DNA of 6,844 nucleotides from JBMNTU01 sp050945895 (GCA_050945895.1 JBMNTU010000106.1:1-6844); one strand, 5' to 3'; shown: positions 1 to 6,740, counted from the stretch's first letter. Notes: a model not told the origin generated them from the letters alone. Made by a program: numbers and translations.

Positions 1-1
1 A

Positions 2-1762
2 ACAGAAAACTATGCGATCGACCCGTCTGGCAAAGGCTACCCCTACATTCCCGGGCTGTGGAACGACGAACAGATTCCGGGGCATAAAGAGCTGGCAGAC
101 CGCGTACATGCGCAGGGCGCAAAAATCATCGCGCAGATTTATCATGCGGGACGGCAGACGCAGCAGCGTATTATCGGCAGCCAGCCGGTCGCCCCTTCCG
201 CCATACCCTGCCCTACAAAAAAGGAAATGCCGCGGGAACTGACCGTTGACGAAATCAAAAAAATCATTGGGCAGTTTGGCGACGCGGCGCTGCGTGCAAA
301 AAAAGCAGGCTTCGACGGCATACAGGTGCATGGCGCACACGGATATCTGATCACGCAGTTTATGTCCAGCTATTCCAACAAACGCACGGACGAATACGGC
401 GGCTGCTTCAATAACCGCGCAAGGTTCGCGGTGGAGGTCGTGCAGGATATCCGCAAAAAAGTGGGGGAAGACTTTATTGTAGACTTTAAGATCTCTGGTG
501 AGGAGGCCGTTCCCGAGGGAATGACAATAGAAGATACAAAAGCGGTCTCCATATTGCTGGAAGACGCGGGCGTTTCGTCCATCAACGTATCCATCGGCGT
601 ATACGCCAGCTGGTATACACAGGTGCAGCCCGCCGTTATGGGCCATGGCTGGATTACAGATTTTGCAAAAGAAATCAAAAGTGTGGTAAACGTTCCGGTT
701 ACAACGGTCGGCCGCATCAACGACCCGATGTATGCCGAGTCCATCATCCGAAGCGGCAAAGCGGACGCCGTATTTATGGGCCGTGCTTCCCTTGCCGACC
801 CAGCGTTGCCCAATAAGGCAAAGGCAGGAAACTATGAAGGGATCATCCGCTGTACGGCATGCCTGCAAGGGTGCACGACGGAAATCGATAAAGACAACCC
901 CGGCGGTTGCGTTGTCAACCCGTTGACCGGCCGCGAAAGCGAATACGACCTTTCGCCTGCCAAAGAAAAGAAAACCGTTTGGGTCATCGGCGGAGGCCCG
1001 TCGGGTGCGGAAACGGCTATTTTGGCGGCGCAGCGCGGACACAGCGTTACGCTGATAGAGGCGCAGGACCGCCTGGGCGGAATGTATTACACGGCATCTA
1101 TTCCACCGTGGAAAGGCGAGATTTCCACCTTTTTGGCATGGCAACGCTATACGCTGGACCAGCTGGGCGTGGACGTACGCCTGAACACAACGGCAACAGC
1201 GGAAATGGTGGACAAAGAGAAGCCGGACGTTGTTGTGATTGCAACAGGCAGCCAAACATGTTGCCCGCCCATTACGGGAATTGACCACAGCTTTGTCCGC
1301 AATGCGGTAGACCTTTTGAACGGCGAGTTTACGACGGAAGGAAATATTGCAATAATCGGCGGCGGGCTTGTTGGCGGCGAAACTGCCAACTATCTGGCAC
1401 AGCGCGGCAGTACGGTTGCAATCTATGAAATGCTGCCGGATATCGTAACGGAAGAGCCGGACAACATGAAGTATTTCCTCAAAAAAGCGTTCAAGGAATT
1501 TGCTGTAGATATCCATGTAGATACGCGGGTCATCAGCATCAATAAAGACGGGACAATTACATATGCAGGCAAGGACGGCATGGAAAAAACGTCGGAAAAA
1601 TACGATATGGTACTGCTGTCTACTGGTATGGAATGCGTAAACAACCTGTATACGGATATGGAAGGCAAGGCAAAAGAAATCTACCTGGTTGGCGACGCGC
1701 GCGTTGCCGGCAATGCGCTTTCGGCCATTCGTGAAGGCTACGAGCTTGGACTGAAAATTTGA
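2..1762 (+). CDS. Old Yellow Enzyme-type NADH:flavin oxidoreductase with 4Fe-4S and FAD/NAD(P) domains (FadH/BaiCD/2-enoate reductase-like), 5' partial
   Basis: The reading frame is open from the left edge, so the true start lies outside the window; 586 residues are visible, against roughly 640-670 in the family. Residue numbers count from base 2. The N-terminal part is an FMN-binding TIM barrel: IYHAGRQ (46-52), HGAHGYL (110-116, likely active-site His/Tyr region), NKRTDEYGG (126-134) and FMGRASLADP (258-267). A CxxCxxxCx11C cluster (Cys284, 287, 291, 303) fits a 4Fe-4S site. Two Rossmann dinucleotide-binding motifs follow, VIGGGPSGAE (about 329) and IIGGGLVGGE (about 451), for FAD and NAD(P)H. 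Known members of this cytosolic family pass electrons from NAD(P)H through FAD and Fe-S to FMN and reduce activated C=C bonds (dienoyl-CoA, enoates, bile-acid intermediates); some relatives act as amine demethylases. The substrate here is unknown. It is the first visible gene of the operon, with the cupin gene starting 17 nt after its stop. Confidence 0.93.
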   Translation, partial: TENYAIDPSGKGYPYIPGLWNDEQIPGHKELADRVHAQGAKIIAQIYHAGRQTQQRIIGSQPVAPSAIPCPTKKEMPRELTVDEIKKIIGQFGDAALRAKKAGFDGIQVHGAHGYLITQFMSSYSNKRTDEYGGCFNNRARFAVEVVQDIRKKVGEDFIVDFKISGEEAVPEGMTIEDTKAVSILLEDAGVSSINVSIGVYASWYTQVQPAVMGHGWITDFAKEIKSVVNVPVTTVGRINDPMYAESIIRSGKADAVFMGRASLADPALPNKAKAGNYEGIIRCTACLQGCTTEIDKDNPGGCVVNPLTGRESEYDLSPAKEKKTVWVIGGGPSGAETAILAAQRGHSVTLIEAQDRLGGMYYTASIPPWKGEISTFLAWQRYTLDQLGVDVRLNTTATAEMVDKEKPDVVVIATGSQTCCPPITGIDHSFVRNAVDLLNGEFTTEGNIAIIGGGLVGGETANYLAQRGSTVAIYEMLPDIVTEEPDNMKYFLKKAFKEFAVDIHVDTRVISINKDGTITYAGKDGMEKTSEKYDMVLLSTGMECVNNLYTDMEGKAKEIYLVGDARVAGNALSAIREGYELGLKI

Positions 1763-1766
1763 CCCC

Positions 1767-1772
1767 GGAGGG
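1767..1772 (+). promoter_or_regulatory. Ribosome binding site of first cupin gene
   Basis: GGAGGG lies 7 nt before the ATG at 1780. This favours the ATG over the in-frame TTG at 1759, which overlaps the stop codon of the reductase and would place this Shine-Dalgarno inside the gene. Confidence 0.75.
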
Positions 1773-1779
1773 CAGTGAA

Positions 1780-2127
1780 ATGTATATCGAGGCGGAAAAA
1801 GTCCGGCTGGAAAAGCGGGAGCGTGTGCAGGGCGGAGACGGATATGTGCTGATAGATCAGCTGCTGGAAGGGGAAAACCTTCCGGAGAATGCAGATATGT
1901 TTGCGATTTGTACGCTGGAGCAGGGCTGCGAAATAGGAAAACACTTTCATAAAGGCGATACAGAATTCTATTATTGCTTAAGCGGCGAAGGCGAGCTGAA
2001 TGACAACGGCACAAAACGAACCCTTCTGCCGGGCGATGTAACGCGCTGCATGGATGGAGAATATCATGCGATCATCAACCGCCATGCACAGCCGTTGAAG
2101 TTTCTTGTGGCTATTATAGCCAGCTAG
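1780..2127 (+). CDS. Small single-domain cupin protein (copy 1)
   Basis: A 115-residue protein made of one cupin beta-barrel. Cupin motif 1 is complete: Gly49, His55-x-His57, Glu62, Gly69. Motif 2 is present as Gly85-x5-Met-x-Gly93-x2-His96-x3-Asn100, with the usual proline replaced by Met91. The four expected metal ligands (His55, His57, Glu62, His96) are therefore all there, so it probably binds a divalent metal. Small cupins may be isomerases, dioxygenases, lyases or plain ligand binders, and nothing here decides between them. A cysteine sits beside the site in YYCLSG (66). It has no signal peptide and is probably cytosolic. The start is the ATG with GGAGGG 7 nt upstream. It lies between the reductase and a paralogous cupin that aligns with no gaps (58 of 115 residues identical by hand count), so the two arose by tandem duplication. 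Confidence 0.88.
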   Translation: MYIEAEKVRLEKRERVQGGDGYVLIDQLLEGENLPENADMFAICTLEQGCEIGKHFHKGDTEFYYCLSGEGELNDNGTKRTLLPGDVTRCMDGEYHAIINRHAQPLKFLVAIIAS

Positions 2128-2143
2128 AAAGGGTGCACGTATT

Positions 2144-2491
2144 ATGCATATTCCAAGCAAAGCGATACGAAGGGAACGCAGCGACCGAGAAATGAACGGC
2201 CAAGGCCATATACTGACAGACTTTTTGCTGGAGGGGGAAAGCCTGCCAAGCGGCGCGAATATGTTTGCGGTTGTAACGATTGGGCAGGATTGCTCCATCG
2301 GCAAGCATGTCCACGAAGGAGAAACGGAGGTCTATTATTGCCTGAGCGGAAAAGGAAGCCTGGACGATAATGGCGAAGCGGTCATTTTCCGGCCTGGAGA
2401 TATCCACACCTGTGGCGGCGGTGCATACCACACGATCGTAAACGACCAGGAAGAACCATTACGCTTTTTGGTTGCAATCGTTTCTGATTAG
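2144..2491 (+). CDS. Small single-domain cupin protein (copy 2, tandem paralogue)
   Basis: A second 115-residue cupin starting 16 nt after the first one stops, with GAAAGGG about 10 nt before its ATG. It keeps the same metal ligands at the same positions (His55, His57, Glu62, His96) and the shared blocks IGKH.H.G.TE.YYCLSG and PGD. The motif 2 proline position is Gly91 here. Half the residues differ from copy 1, mostly in the N-terminal 20 residues and in the strand before and the loop around PGD (residues 78-92). This is old enough divergence for different ligands or for a heterodimer. Retention of every metal ligand in both copies argues that both remain functional. Its biochemical role is unknown; the position inside the reductase/DUF169 operon suggests work on the same substrate or product. 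Confidence 0.88.
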   Translation: MHIPSKAIRRERSDREMNGQGHILTDFLLEGESLPSGANMFAVVTIGQDCSIGKHVHEGETEVYYCLSGKGSLDDNGEAVIFRPGDIHTCGGGAYHTIVNDQEEPLRFLVAIVSD

Positions 2492-2518
2492 CAACTGCAT
2501 AAAGAGAGGGATAGAAGG

Positions 2519-3289
2519 ATGATAAAGCAGTATAAGTGGAAGGAAATAAACGATAACCTGATGGAGCATTTCCGCCTGCGAGATTTACCGGTAGCGGTAA
2601 AGTACTACAAAAAGAAAGAGGACATGCTGGCTACGGAAGGGCTTACGATCGAGCAAAAGCTGTGCGTGCCCTGCCTGGCTGTGGGGCGCGCCGCGCGAAT
2701 GGGGCTTTCTGCGGGTATCACGCGCGAGAACTTCAACTACGATTATTGCCGGGGCGTACACGGGTTTTGTAAGCGGGACGAAAAGTGGAAATCGGCACAG
2801 CCGTTTGTAGACCGGTGGAACCACAGCAAAGAGGCCTCTAAGGCGCACCATCTGGCGCTGCTGGAAATGCCCCCGATGGAAGGATTTGCTGCGGCGCCTT
2901 TGAAGGATGGAATCATTAAAGACCCGGACGCAGTTGTGATTTTTGCAACGCCCGAACAAGCGTTCTGGATCTTGACGAGCGCCATCAACGAAAAGTATAA
3001 AAAATTGAATTTCACGTTTGTTGGAGAATCCAACTGCAACGATTCGTGGATTCGGACGACGCTCACCGGGGAGATATCCCTGGGTATTGGAAGCAACGGC
3101 GAGCGTGTATACGCTGGGTTGCCCCACGACGAGCTTATGATTTCGATGACGACAGAAGATATCCTGAATGTGCTGGAGGGTGCGGAAAATATGGCAAACG
3201 GCCGGGAACGGCTTTGCTATCCGGTACCGGCATTTGGCCTTGTCGGCGATATTGGCAGCGTTAAAAACCCTGCTTTTGAGGGATACTGA
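2519..3289 (+). CDS. DUF169 family protein
   Basis: A 256-residue protein recognised as DUF169 by its layout: an N-terminal LRDLPVAVKYY segment (about 20-30), a cysteine-containing middle, and the DPDAVVIFATPEQAFWIL block (135-152) characteristic of the family. No biochemical function is established for DUF169 that I can state. It has six cysteines (49, 52, 77, 84, 173, 233), including CVPC and a Cys-x6-Cys pair, which could ligate a metal or Fe-S centre; this is inference. It has no signal peptide or membrane segment, so it is probably cytosolic. The ATG has AGAGAGGG about 8 nt upstream, and the gene starts 27 nt after the second cupin. It is the last gene of the operon, followed by a hairpin terminator. 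Homologues often sit beside redox genes in anaerobes, in keeping with the context here. Confidence 0.85.
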   Translation: MIKQYKWKEINDNLMEHFRLRDLPVAVKYYKKKEDMLATEGLTIEQKLCVPCLAVGRAARMGLSAGITRENFNYDYCRGVHGFCKRDEKWKSAQPFVDRWNHSKEASKAHHLALLEMPPMEGFAAAPLKDGIIKDPDAVVIFATPEQAFWILTSAINEKYKKLNFTFVGESNCNDSWIRTTLTGEISLGIGSNGERVYAGLPHDELMISMTTEDILNVLEGAENMANGRERLCYPVPAFGLVGDIGSVKNPAFEGY

Positions 3290-3329
3290 ACGATTGTTTC
3301 TCCCCCTGTTGGATGTTTTATAAGGACTG

Positions 3330-3364
3330 GCAGAGCGAAGCCTGAAATACGGGCTTCTTTCTGC
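3330..3364 (+). terminator. Intrinsic terminator of the reductase-cupin-DUF169 operon
   Basis: GAAGCC (3337-3342) pairs with GGCTTC (3352-3357) around a 9-nt loop. After one mismatch the stem continues with GCAGAG (3330-3335) against TTCTGC (3359-3364), including one G-T pair. A T-rich stretch (TATTTATT) follows. It lies 41 nt after the DUF169 stop. Confidence 0.7.
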
Positions 3365-3423
3365 TATTTATTACAGCTTGCCCAATGCCGAAAAAACCTG
3401 CTCCTTCCGTGCGTTGTTATGCA

Positions 3424-3449
3424 GTGTACTTTTTCCGTATACTTTTTCC
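3424..3449. repeat. Two tandem 13-nt direct repeats
   Basis: GTGTACTTTTTCC (3424-3436) is followed at once by GTATACTTTTTCC (3437-3449). The units differ at one base. They may be a pair of regulator half-sites or a simple slippage duplication. Confidence 0.8.
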
Positions 3450-3477
3450 TCGGTGAACTTGCTTGCGGCAGAAAAGA

Positions 3478-3506
3478 AAGACTATCTTTTTTATCCGGAA
3501 TATAAT
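3478..3506 (+). promoter_or_regulatory. Possible promoter upstream of the AraC gene
   Basis: A perfect TATAAT at 3501-3506 lies 17 nt after AAGACT (3478-3483), which matches only three of six -35 positions. If used, it would give a leader of about 225 nt before the TTG start. A weak -35 is common at activator-dependent promoters, but this is only a suggestion. Confidence 0.3.
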
Positions 3507-3598
3507 ATGATAATAGAATACACTGATTTGCATACAAACTTAGTTTTACATTACTCTACACGACATAGCTGCGTTGTCGTTGGTTGGAACAGCCGTAC

Positions 3599-3630
3599 TT
3601 TTAAACATATGAGTTTTGGCACGTTTAAAA
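3599..3630. repeat. Perfect 8-bp inverted repeat upstream of the AraC gene
   Basis: TTTTAAAC (3599-3606) and GTTTAAAA (3623-3630) are exact reverse complements separated by 16 nt. The half-site centres are about 24 nt apart. It could be an operator, possibly for autoregulation by the AraC protein encoded 110 nt downstream, or an RNA stem. An AT-only core weakens the case. Confidence 0.55.
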
Positions 3631-3724
3631 AAAGCAGAGGATCGTCAGCGCCAAGTTGGTGAACAGAAACAAAAAAACAGTACATATGGATTTTGGGTGA
3701 ATTCGGATTTGGGCCAATACGCTT

Positions 3725-3732
3725 GAGGAGGG
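3725..3732 (+). promoter_or_regulatory. Ribosome binding site that fixes a TTG start
   Basis: GAGGAGGG sits 7 nt before the TTG at 3740. The next in-frame ATG is at codon 39, inside the conserved HIH motif of the cupin domain, so the TTG is the real start. Confidence 0.85.
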
Positions 3733-3739
3733 ATAGCAC

Positions 3740-4600
3740 TTGCTTTTAAGATTAAATGTCGATGCTGGTATAACCAACAATCTGAGAGATGATTCGGAGC
3801 TTCGTGTAACAGGCTTTACCCGGGTGTACAACCAGGATGAGTGGACGTTTCCCATGCATATTCATAATGATATTGCAGATGTGGTGCTCATTACGAAAGG
3901 AGAGGGAACGCTCCTGTATAACAACCAAAAATTCAAAACACAAAAGGGCGACCTTCTGGTGTTCAACCAGGACTTGCTGCATGGAGAGCATACCAATCCG
4001 CAAAACCCGCTGGAGGAAATTTGCATCAGCCTGACCGGTGTACAGATCGATGGGCTGCCCTACAACCATGTCCTGCCAGACAATATTATGCCTATTGTAA
4101 AAACGGGAGAGTTTTACGAGGTAATCTATCACTTGTTTCATATGATTGAGCATGAATGCACAAAAAAAGAGAGCGGCTACGACGTAATTTGCCGGGATGC
4201 GGCAAAGACCATGCTTACGATTGTGCAACAGCTTGTAGACCGGTGCGAAGATGTGTATGAAGCAAAGAAGATGAATTTTCCGGTCATTTTGGAGGTCGTG
4301 GAATACCTTAATGTCAATTATAATGAAAATATTTCCCTTGAAGAGCTTGCGCGCAAGTTTCATTTCAGTTCCTATTATCTTGCTAGAAAGTTTAAGGAAG
4401 AAACGGGCTTTACCATAAACCAGTATATTACAACCCGCCGAATGGGGGAAGCGGAAAAGCTTCTTACCTATACGGATATGTCCATCGCCGAAATATCGTT
4501 TGAAATCGGCTACGATAACATCAACCACTTTTATGCAACATTCAAAAAATATACCGGACTTGCACCCGGAAAGCTAAAAGAAAGATACAACCGAACGTAA
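3740..4600 (+). CDS. AraC-family transcriptional regulator with N-terminal cupin sensor domain
   Basis: A 286-residue regulator, the usual AraC length. Residues about 27-90 form the cupin-like ligand-binding arm (MHIHN at 39-43, KGEGTLLYNN at 53-62, KGDLLVFNQDLLH at 69-81). Residues about 183-284 are the double helix-turn-helix DNA-binding domain: first helix pair around ISLEELARKFHFSSYYLARKF (198-218, written in part), second around MSIAEISFEIGYDNINHFYATF (247-268, in part), ending in the typical YTGLAPGKLKERY. It starts at TTG behind a strong GAGGAGGG site. Members sense a small effector, often a sugar or aromatic compound, and activate neighbouring genes. The PTS EIIC gene lies 191 nt downstream and the reductase operon lies upstream; both are candidate targets. 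The effector is unknown. Confidence 0.93.
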   Translation: MLLRLNVDAGITNNLRDDSELRVTGFTRVYNQDEWTFPMHIHNDIADVVLITKGEGTLLYNNQKFKTQKGDLLVFNQDLLHGEHTNPQNPLEEICISLTGVQIDGLPYNHVLPDNIMPIVKTGEFYEVIYHLFHMIEHECTKKESGYDVICRDAAKTMLTIVQQLVDRCEDVYEAKKMNFPVILEVVEYLNVNYNENISLEELARKFHFSSYYLARKFKEETGFTINQYITTRRMGEAEKLLTYTDMSIAEISFEIGYDNINHFYATFKKYTGLAPGKLKERYNRT

Positions 4601-4646
4601 GTCCATTCACACGAACTGTCATTGCATAGTCATGGAAGTATATTGT

Positions 4647-4670
4647 ACACTGGTCTCTGGTAGTGTTTTT
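4647..4670 (+). terminator. Possible weak intrinsic terminator after the AraC gene
   Basis: ACACT (4647-4651) pairs with AGTGT (4662-4666) around a 10-nt loop, and the run of five T (4666-4670) follows directly. The stem is short, so termination may be partial and allow read-through into the EIIC gene. Confidence 0.45.
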
Positions 4671-4718
4671 CTGCTCAAAAACGCATCCGGACAGTTTTTG
4701 CTATAGAAACAGTATGAT

Positions 4719-4767
4719 AATTGCCGAGTTTGGCGCGCCGCTGCCATAAAACGCGGCATCCGCAATT
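4719..4767 (+). promoter_or_regulatory. Foldable leader just upstream of the EIIC gene
   Basis: Nested inverted repeats: AATTGC (4719-4724) with GCAATT (4762-4767), and inside it GCCGC (4737-4741) with GCGGC (4753-4757). The outer stem ends 8 nt before the ribosome binding site (4776-4782). TATGAT at 4713-4718 could be a -10 element, but no good -35 is visible. The role is undetermined. Confidence 0.3.
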
Positions 4768-4775
4768 TTGAGGAA

Positions 4776-4782
4776 AGAGGAG
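4776..4782 (+). promoter_or_regulatory. Ribosome binding site of the EIIC gene
   Basis: AGAGGAG lies 9 nt before the ATG at 4792. It rules out the upstream in-frame TTG at 4768, which would put this site inside the coding sequence. Confidence 0.75.
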
Positions 4783-4791
4783 TATGTAAAA

Positions 4792-5886
4792 ATGACAGAG
4801 CAAAACGCTTCTTTTGATAATGTTCCATTTGAAGCTGAAGTAGAAAGCCGAAGGGAAACCCCGCCGCAAAAGAAATATACGGTTAAGGCGCTTTTGAAGC
4901 GCTGGTTTATCGATGGAATGGGCGCAATGGCGCTGGGCCTTTTTTCCAGCCTGATTATCGGGCTGATTATTTCGCAAATCGCAACCATTCCAGGGCTGGA
5001 GGTTTTGGGTGAATTTGCATCGGTGCTGTCTGCCAGCTCGCCCGTCGTAGGTGCGGCGATCGGTGTCGCCATTGCCTATGGCCTTAAAACCAAGCCTCTT
5101 GTTATGTTTGCGTCCGCAGCGACAGGCGCGTTCGGATACCTGATGGGCGGGCCGGTCGGCGCTTATGTTTCGGCGTTGATTGGCGCCGAGGTAGGAAACC
5201 TTGTGGCAGGAAAAACACCGGTAGATATCATTGTTACGCCTATTGTAACGATTCTTGTGGGCTGTGCGATCGGCCAGCTTACCGGCCCGGCCCTTAATTC
5301 GTTTATGACATGGCTGGGCGAAGTCATCAATTCCGCGACGATCCTTGCTCCCCTGCCCATGGGCATCAGTGTTTCGGTGCTGGTGGGAATTGCGTTGACG
5401 CTTCCCATCAGCTCGGCAGCGCTTTGCATTATGATGGGCATCAGCGGACTCGCTGCCGGTGCGGCTGCGGCAGGCTGCTGCGCGCAGATGATTGGGTTTG
5501 CCGTTATGAGCTTTAAGGAAAACGGCTGGGGCGGTTTTTTGGCCCAGGGGCTGGGCACCTCTATGCTGCAATTCCCCAATATTTTGAAACGTCCGCAAAT
5601 TTGGATTCCGCCCATTGTTGCATCCGCCATTACCGGGCCGATTTCGACAATGGTGTTCCAGATGACCAATACGTCTACCGGGGCCGGAATGGGAACGGCC
5701 GGGCTGGTTGGCCAGTTTGGCGCATGGGCGGCCATGAGCGAAACAGTTGCGCCGGGAGCGATCATCCTGCAGATTGCAGTTGTGCACTTTGTATTGCCCG
5801 CGGTCATTACGCTTGTTGTTGCGGCTGTTTTGCGAAAAGCAAGCTGGATCCGTCCGCAGGACTTGAAACTGAATATTATAAAATAA
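4792..5886 (+). CDS. PTS-type EIIC membrane protein, PfoR-like
   Basis: A 364-residue, very hydrophobic protein with a soluble charged N-terminus (1-38) and about eight to ten membrane segments, for example 43-62, 103-120, 146-163, 190-206, 208-238, 273-290 and 323-347. The family is recognised by NGWGGFLAQGLGTSMLQ (244-260), IWIPP (270-274) and TGAGMGTAGLVGQ (296-308), which are signatures of the stand-alone PTS EIIC group that includes Clostridium perfringens PfoR. EIIC proteins move a sugar-like substrate through the membrane and normally need EIIA and EIIB; neither is fused here or encoded in the window. It may be a transporter using parts from elsewhere, or a regulator or carrier, as proposed for PfoR. 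The substrate is unknown. The ATG start has AGAGGAG 9 nt upstream. It follows an AraC regulator and is followed by a strong terminator. Confidence 0.85.
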   Translation: MTEQNASFDNVPFEAEVESRRETPPQKKYTVKALLKRWFIDGMGAMALGLFSSLIIGLIISQIATIPGLEVLGEFASVLSASSPVVGAAIGVAIAYGLKTKPLVMFASAATGAFGYLMGGPVGAYVSALIGAEVGNLVAGKTPVDIIVTPIVTILVGCAIGQLTGPALNSFMTWLGEVINSATILAPLPMGISVSVLVGIALTLPISSAALCIMMGISGLAAGAAAAGCCAQMIGFAVMSFKENGWGGFLAQGLGTSMLQFPNILKRPQIWIPPIVASAITGPISTMVFQMTNTSTGAGMGTAGLVGQFGAWAAMSETVAPGAIILQIAVVHFVLPAVITLVVAAVLRKASWIRPQDLKLNIIK

Positions 5887-5916
5887 GAACAAAGAAACAC
5901 ACCAGACATGCGATTG

Positions 5917-5947
5917 GCCGGGCTTGCGGGAAACCGTTCCCGGCTTT
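5917..5947 (+). terminator. Intrinsic terminator after the EIIC gene
   Basis: GCCGGG (5917-5922) pairs with CCCGGC (5939-5944), with an inner CGG/CCG pairing (5927-5929 with 5934-5936), followed by TTTATT. It lies 30 nt after the EIIC stop. The T-tract overlaps the stop codon of the convergent LuxR gene. Read on the - strand the hairpin has no T-tract, so it mainly serves the + strand. Confidence 0.75.
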
Positions 5948-6740
5948 ATTCTTCGTAGGGAGAAATTACTCCGCTGGCCATGGCAATGTAAATGGCGTCC
6001 GCACGGTTGATGGCCCCCAGCTTATTATATATATTCGTGATGTGCTTCTTTACGCCGTTTACCGTTATTCCAAGCATACCGGCTATGTCGCTGCGTGTTA
6101 GCCCCTGTGCCAGATAATCGAGAATTTCTTTTTCGCGGGCCGTCAGGTTTGTGGATGATGTGCGCGCGTTGGTTTTTTTGCCGCTGTTGTAGATACGGAG
6201 CATAACGGTCTCCCGCTTAATATATTCCTGGGTTGCTTTCTTTGCCCTGCTAAGCCACCTGTGGTCAAATGCATATTCATTCTGCTTGTCGGCCGCTTCT
6301 AGCAGCATAAGCGCTGTACGGCCGTGCTCTGCAAAGCAGGTAAAAACCCCGTTTTGCCATGTCATATCGTATGCGTTCCAAAACGCTTTCATAGCTTTTT
6401 TCTCATTGTTCATCAGAAACAAGCATGCCGCCATCAATATAGAGGTGTTTATTTCCAGCCCCCACATCCTGTGCTCAACAAACATTTCCTCCAATTCCAG
6501 CAGCATGGAATATGCCCCAACATAATCGCTTGCCGCATATTTGAAGGAAGCGCAAATCATACGGTCGCGCCCCCTGTCTAGAGGGATATCGATGGAATGC
6601 CTGCCGTTTCCCGTAAGCCAATGGGGAACCTTTCCAATATCGTTTACATGTAAATAGTAATATGCTTCTGCACAATCCCGCAGGCTGACCAAAGTGGCGG
6701 GGGTGGATTCGTCGACCGTTCCCTGTATTTGCCCCAGCAC
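5946..6740 (-). CDS. LuxR/MalT-like transcriptional regulator, C-terminal part, 5' end apparently removed by an insertion
   Basis: 264 residues counted from a GTG at 6740; the frame stays open upstream to a stop at 6780-6782. Residues about 198-256 are a LuxR-type helix-turn-helix with the family pattern LTAREKEILDYLAQGLTRSD, then VNGVKKHITNIYNKLG (228-243). The helical region before it (about 20-190) looks like the TPR-type segment that precedes this domain in large MalT-like regulators of 800-900 residues. The N-terminal ATPase and most of the sensor region are missing. The GTG has no good ribosome binding site, only a G-run 10-16 nt away. The - strand frame appears native up to about 6763, where sequence resembling an insertion-sequence end begins. 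It converges on the EIIC gene. It is most likely a non-functional remnant; a short protein translated from the GTG cannot be excluded. Confidence 0.75.
   Translation of the reverse strand: MLGQIQGTVDESTPATLVSLRDCAEAYYYLHVNDIGKVPHWLTGNGRHSIDIPLDRGRDRMICASFKYAASDYVGAYSMLLELEEMFVEHRMWGLEINTSILMAACLFLMNNEKKAMKAFWNAYDMTWQNGVFTCFAEHGRTALMLLEAADKQNEYAFDHRWLSRAKKATQEYIKRETVMLRIYNSGKKTNARTSSTNLTAREKEILDYLAQGLTRSDIAGMLGITVNGVKKHITNIYNKLGAINRADAIYIAMASGVISPYEE

Larger units (their letters stand above)
3365..3724. other. AT-rich intergenic region, no convincing gene
   Basis: About 360 nt between the operon terminator and the ribosome binding site of the AraC gene. The open frames here (for example 3378-3662 on + and 3551-3739 on -) lack ribosome binding sites and family resemblance. 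It contains a 13-nt tandem repeat (3424-3449), a TATAAT hexamer (3501-3506) and an 8-bp inverted repeat (3599-3630). It is noticeably richer in A and T than the genes either side, as expected for a regulatory region. Confidence 0.6.

Noticed and set aside
1759..1779. TTG start giving a 122-residue first cupin
   Set aside because: It would place the GGAGGG site inside the gene, and the paralogue is exactly 115 residues with an ATG start at the matching position.
3617..3632. Possible sigma-54 promoter (TGGCAC at 3617-3622)
   Set aside because: The -24 element matches, but the required TTGC at the -12 position is replaced by a run of A.
3378..3662. 94-codon open frame on + in the intergenic region
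   Set aside because: No ribosome binding site before the ATG, no recognisable domain, and it runs across the repeats and the TATAAT; it looks like chance.
4768..4791. TTG start giving a 372-residue EIIC
   Set aside because: The AGAGGAG ribosome binding site lies after this codon and is well placed for the ATG at 4792.
4675..5892. 405-codon open frame on - opposite the EIIC gene
   Set aside because: Its translation is rich in Arg, Asn, His and Gln with no domain, a typical antisense shadow of a GC-rich hydrophobic coding sequence.
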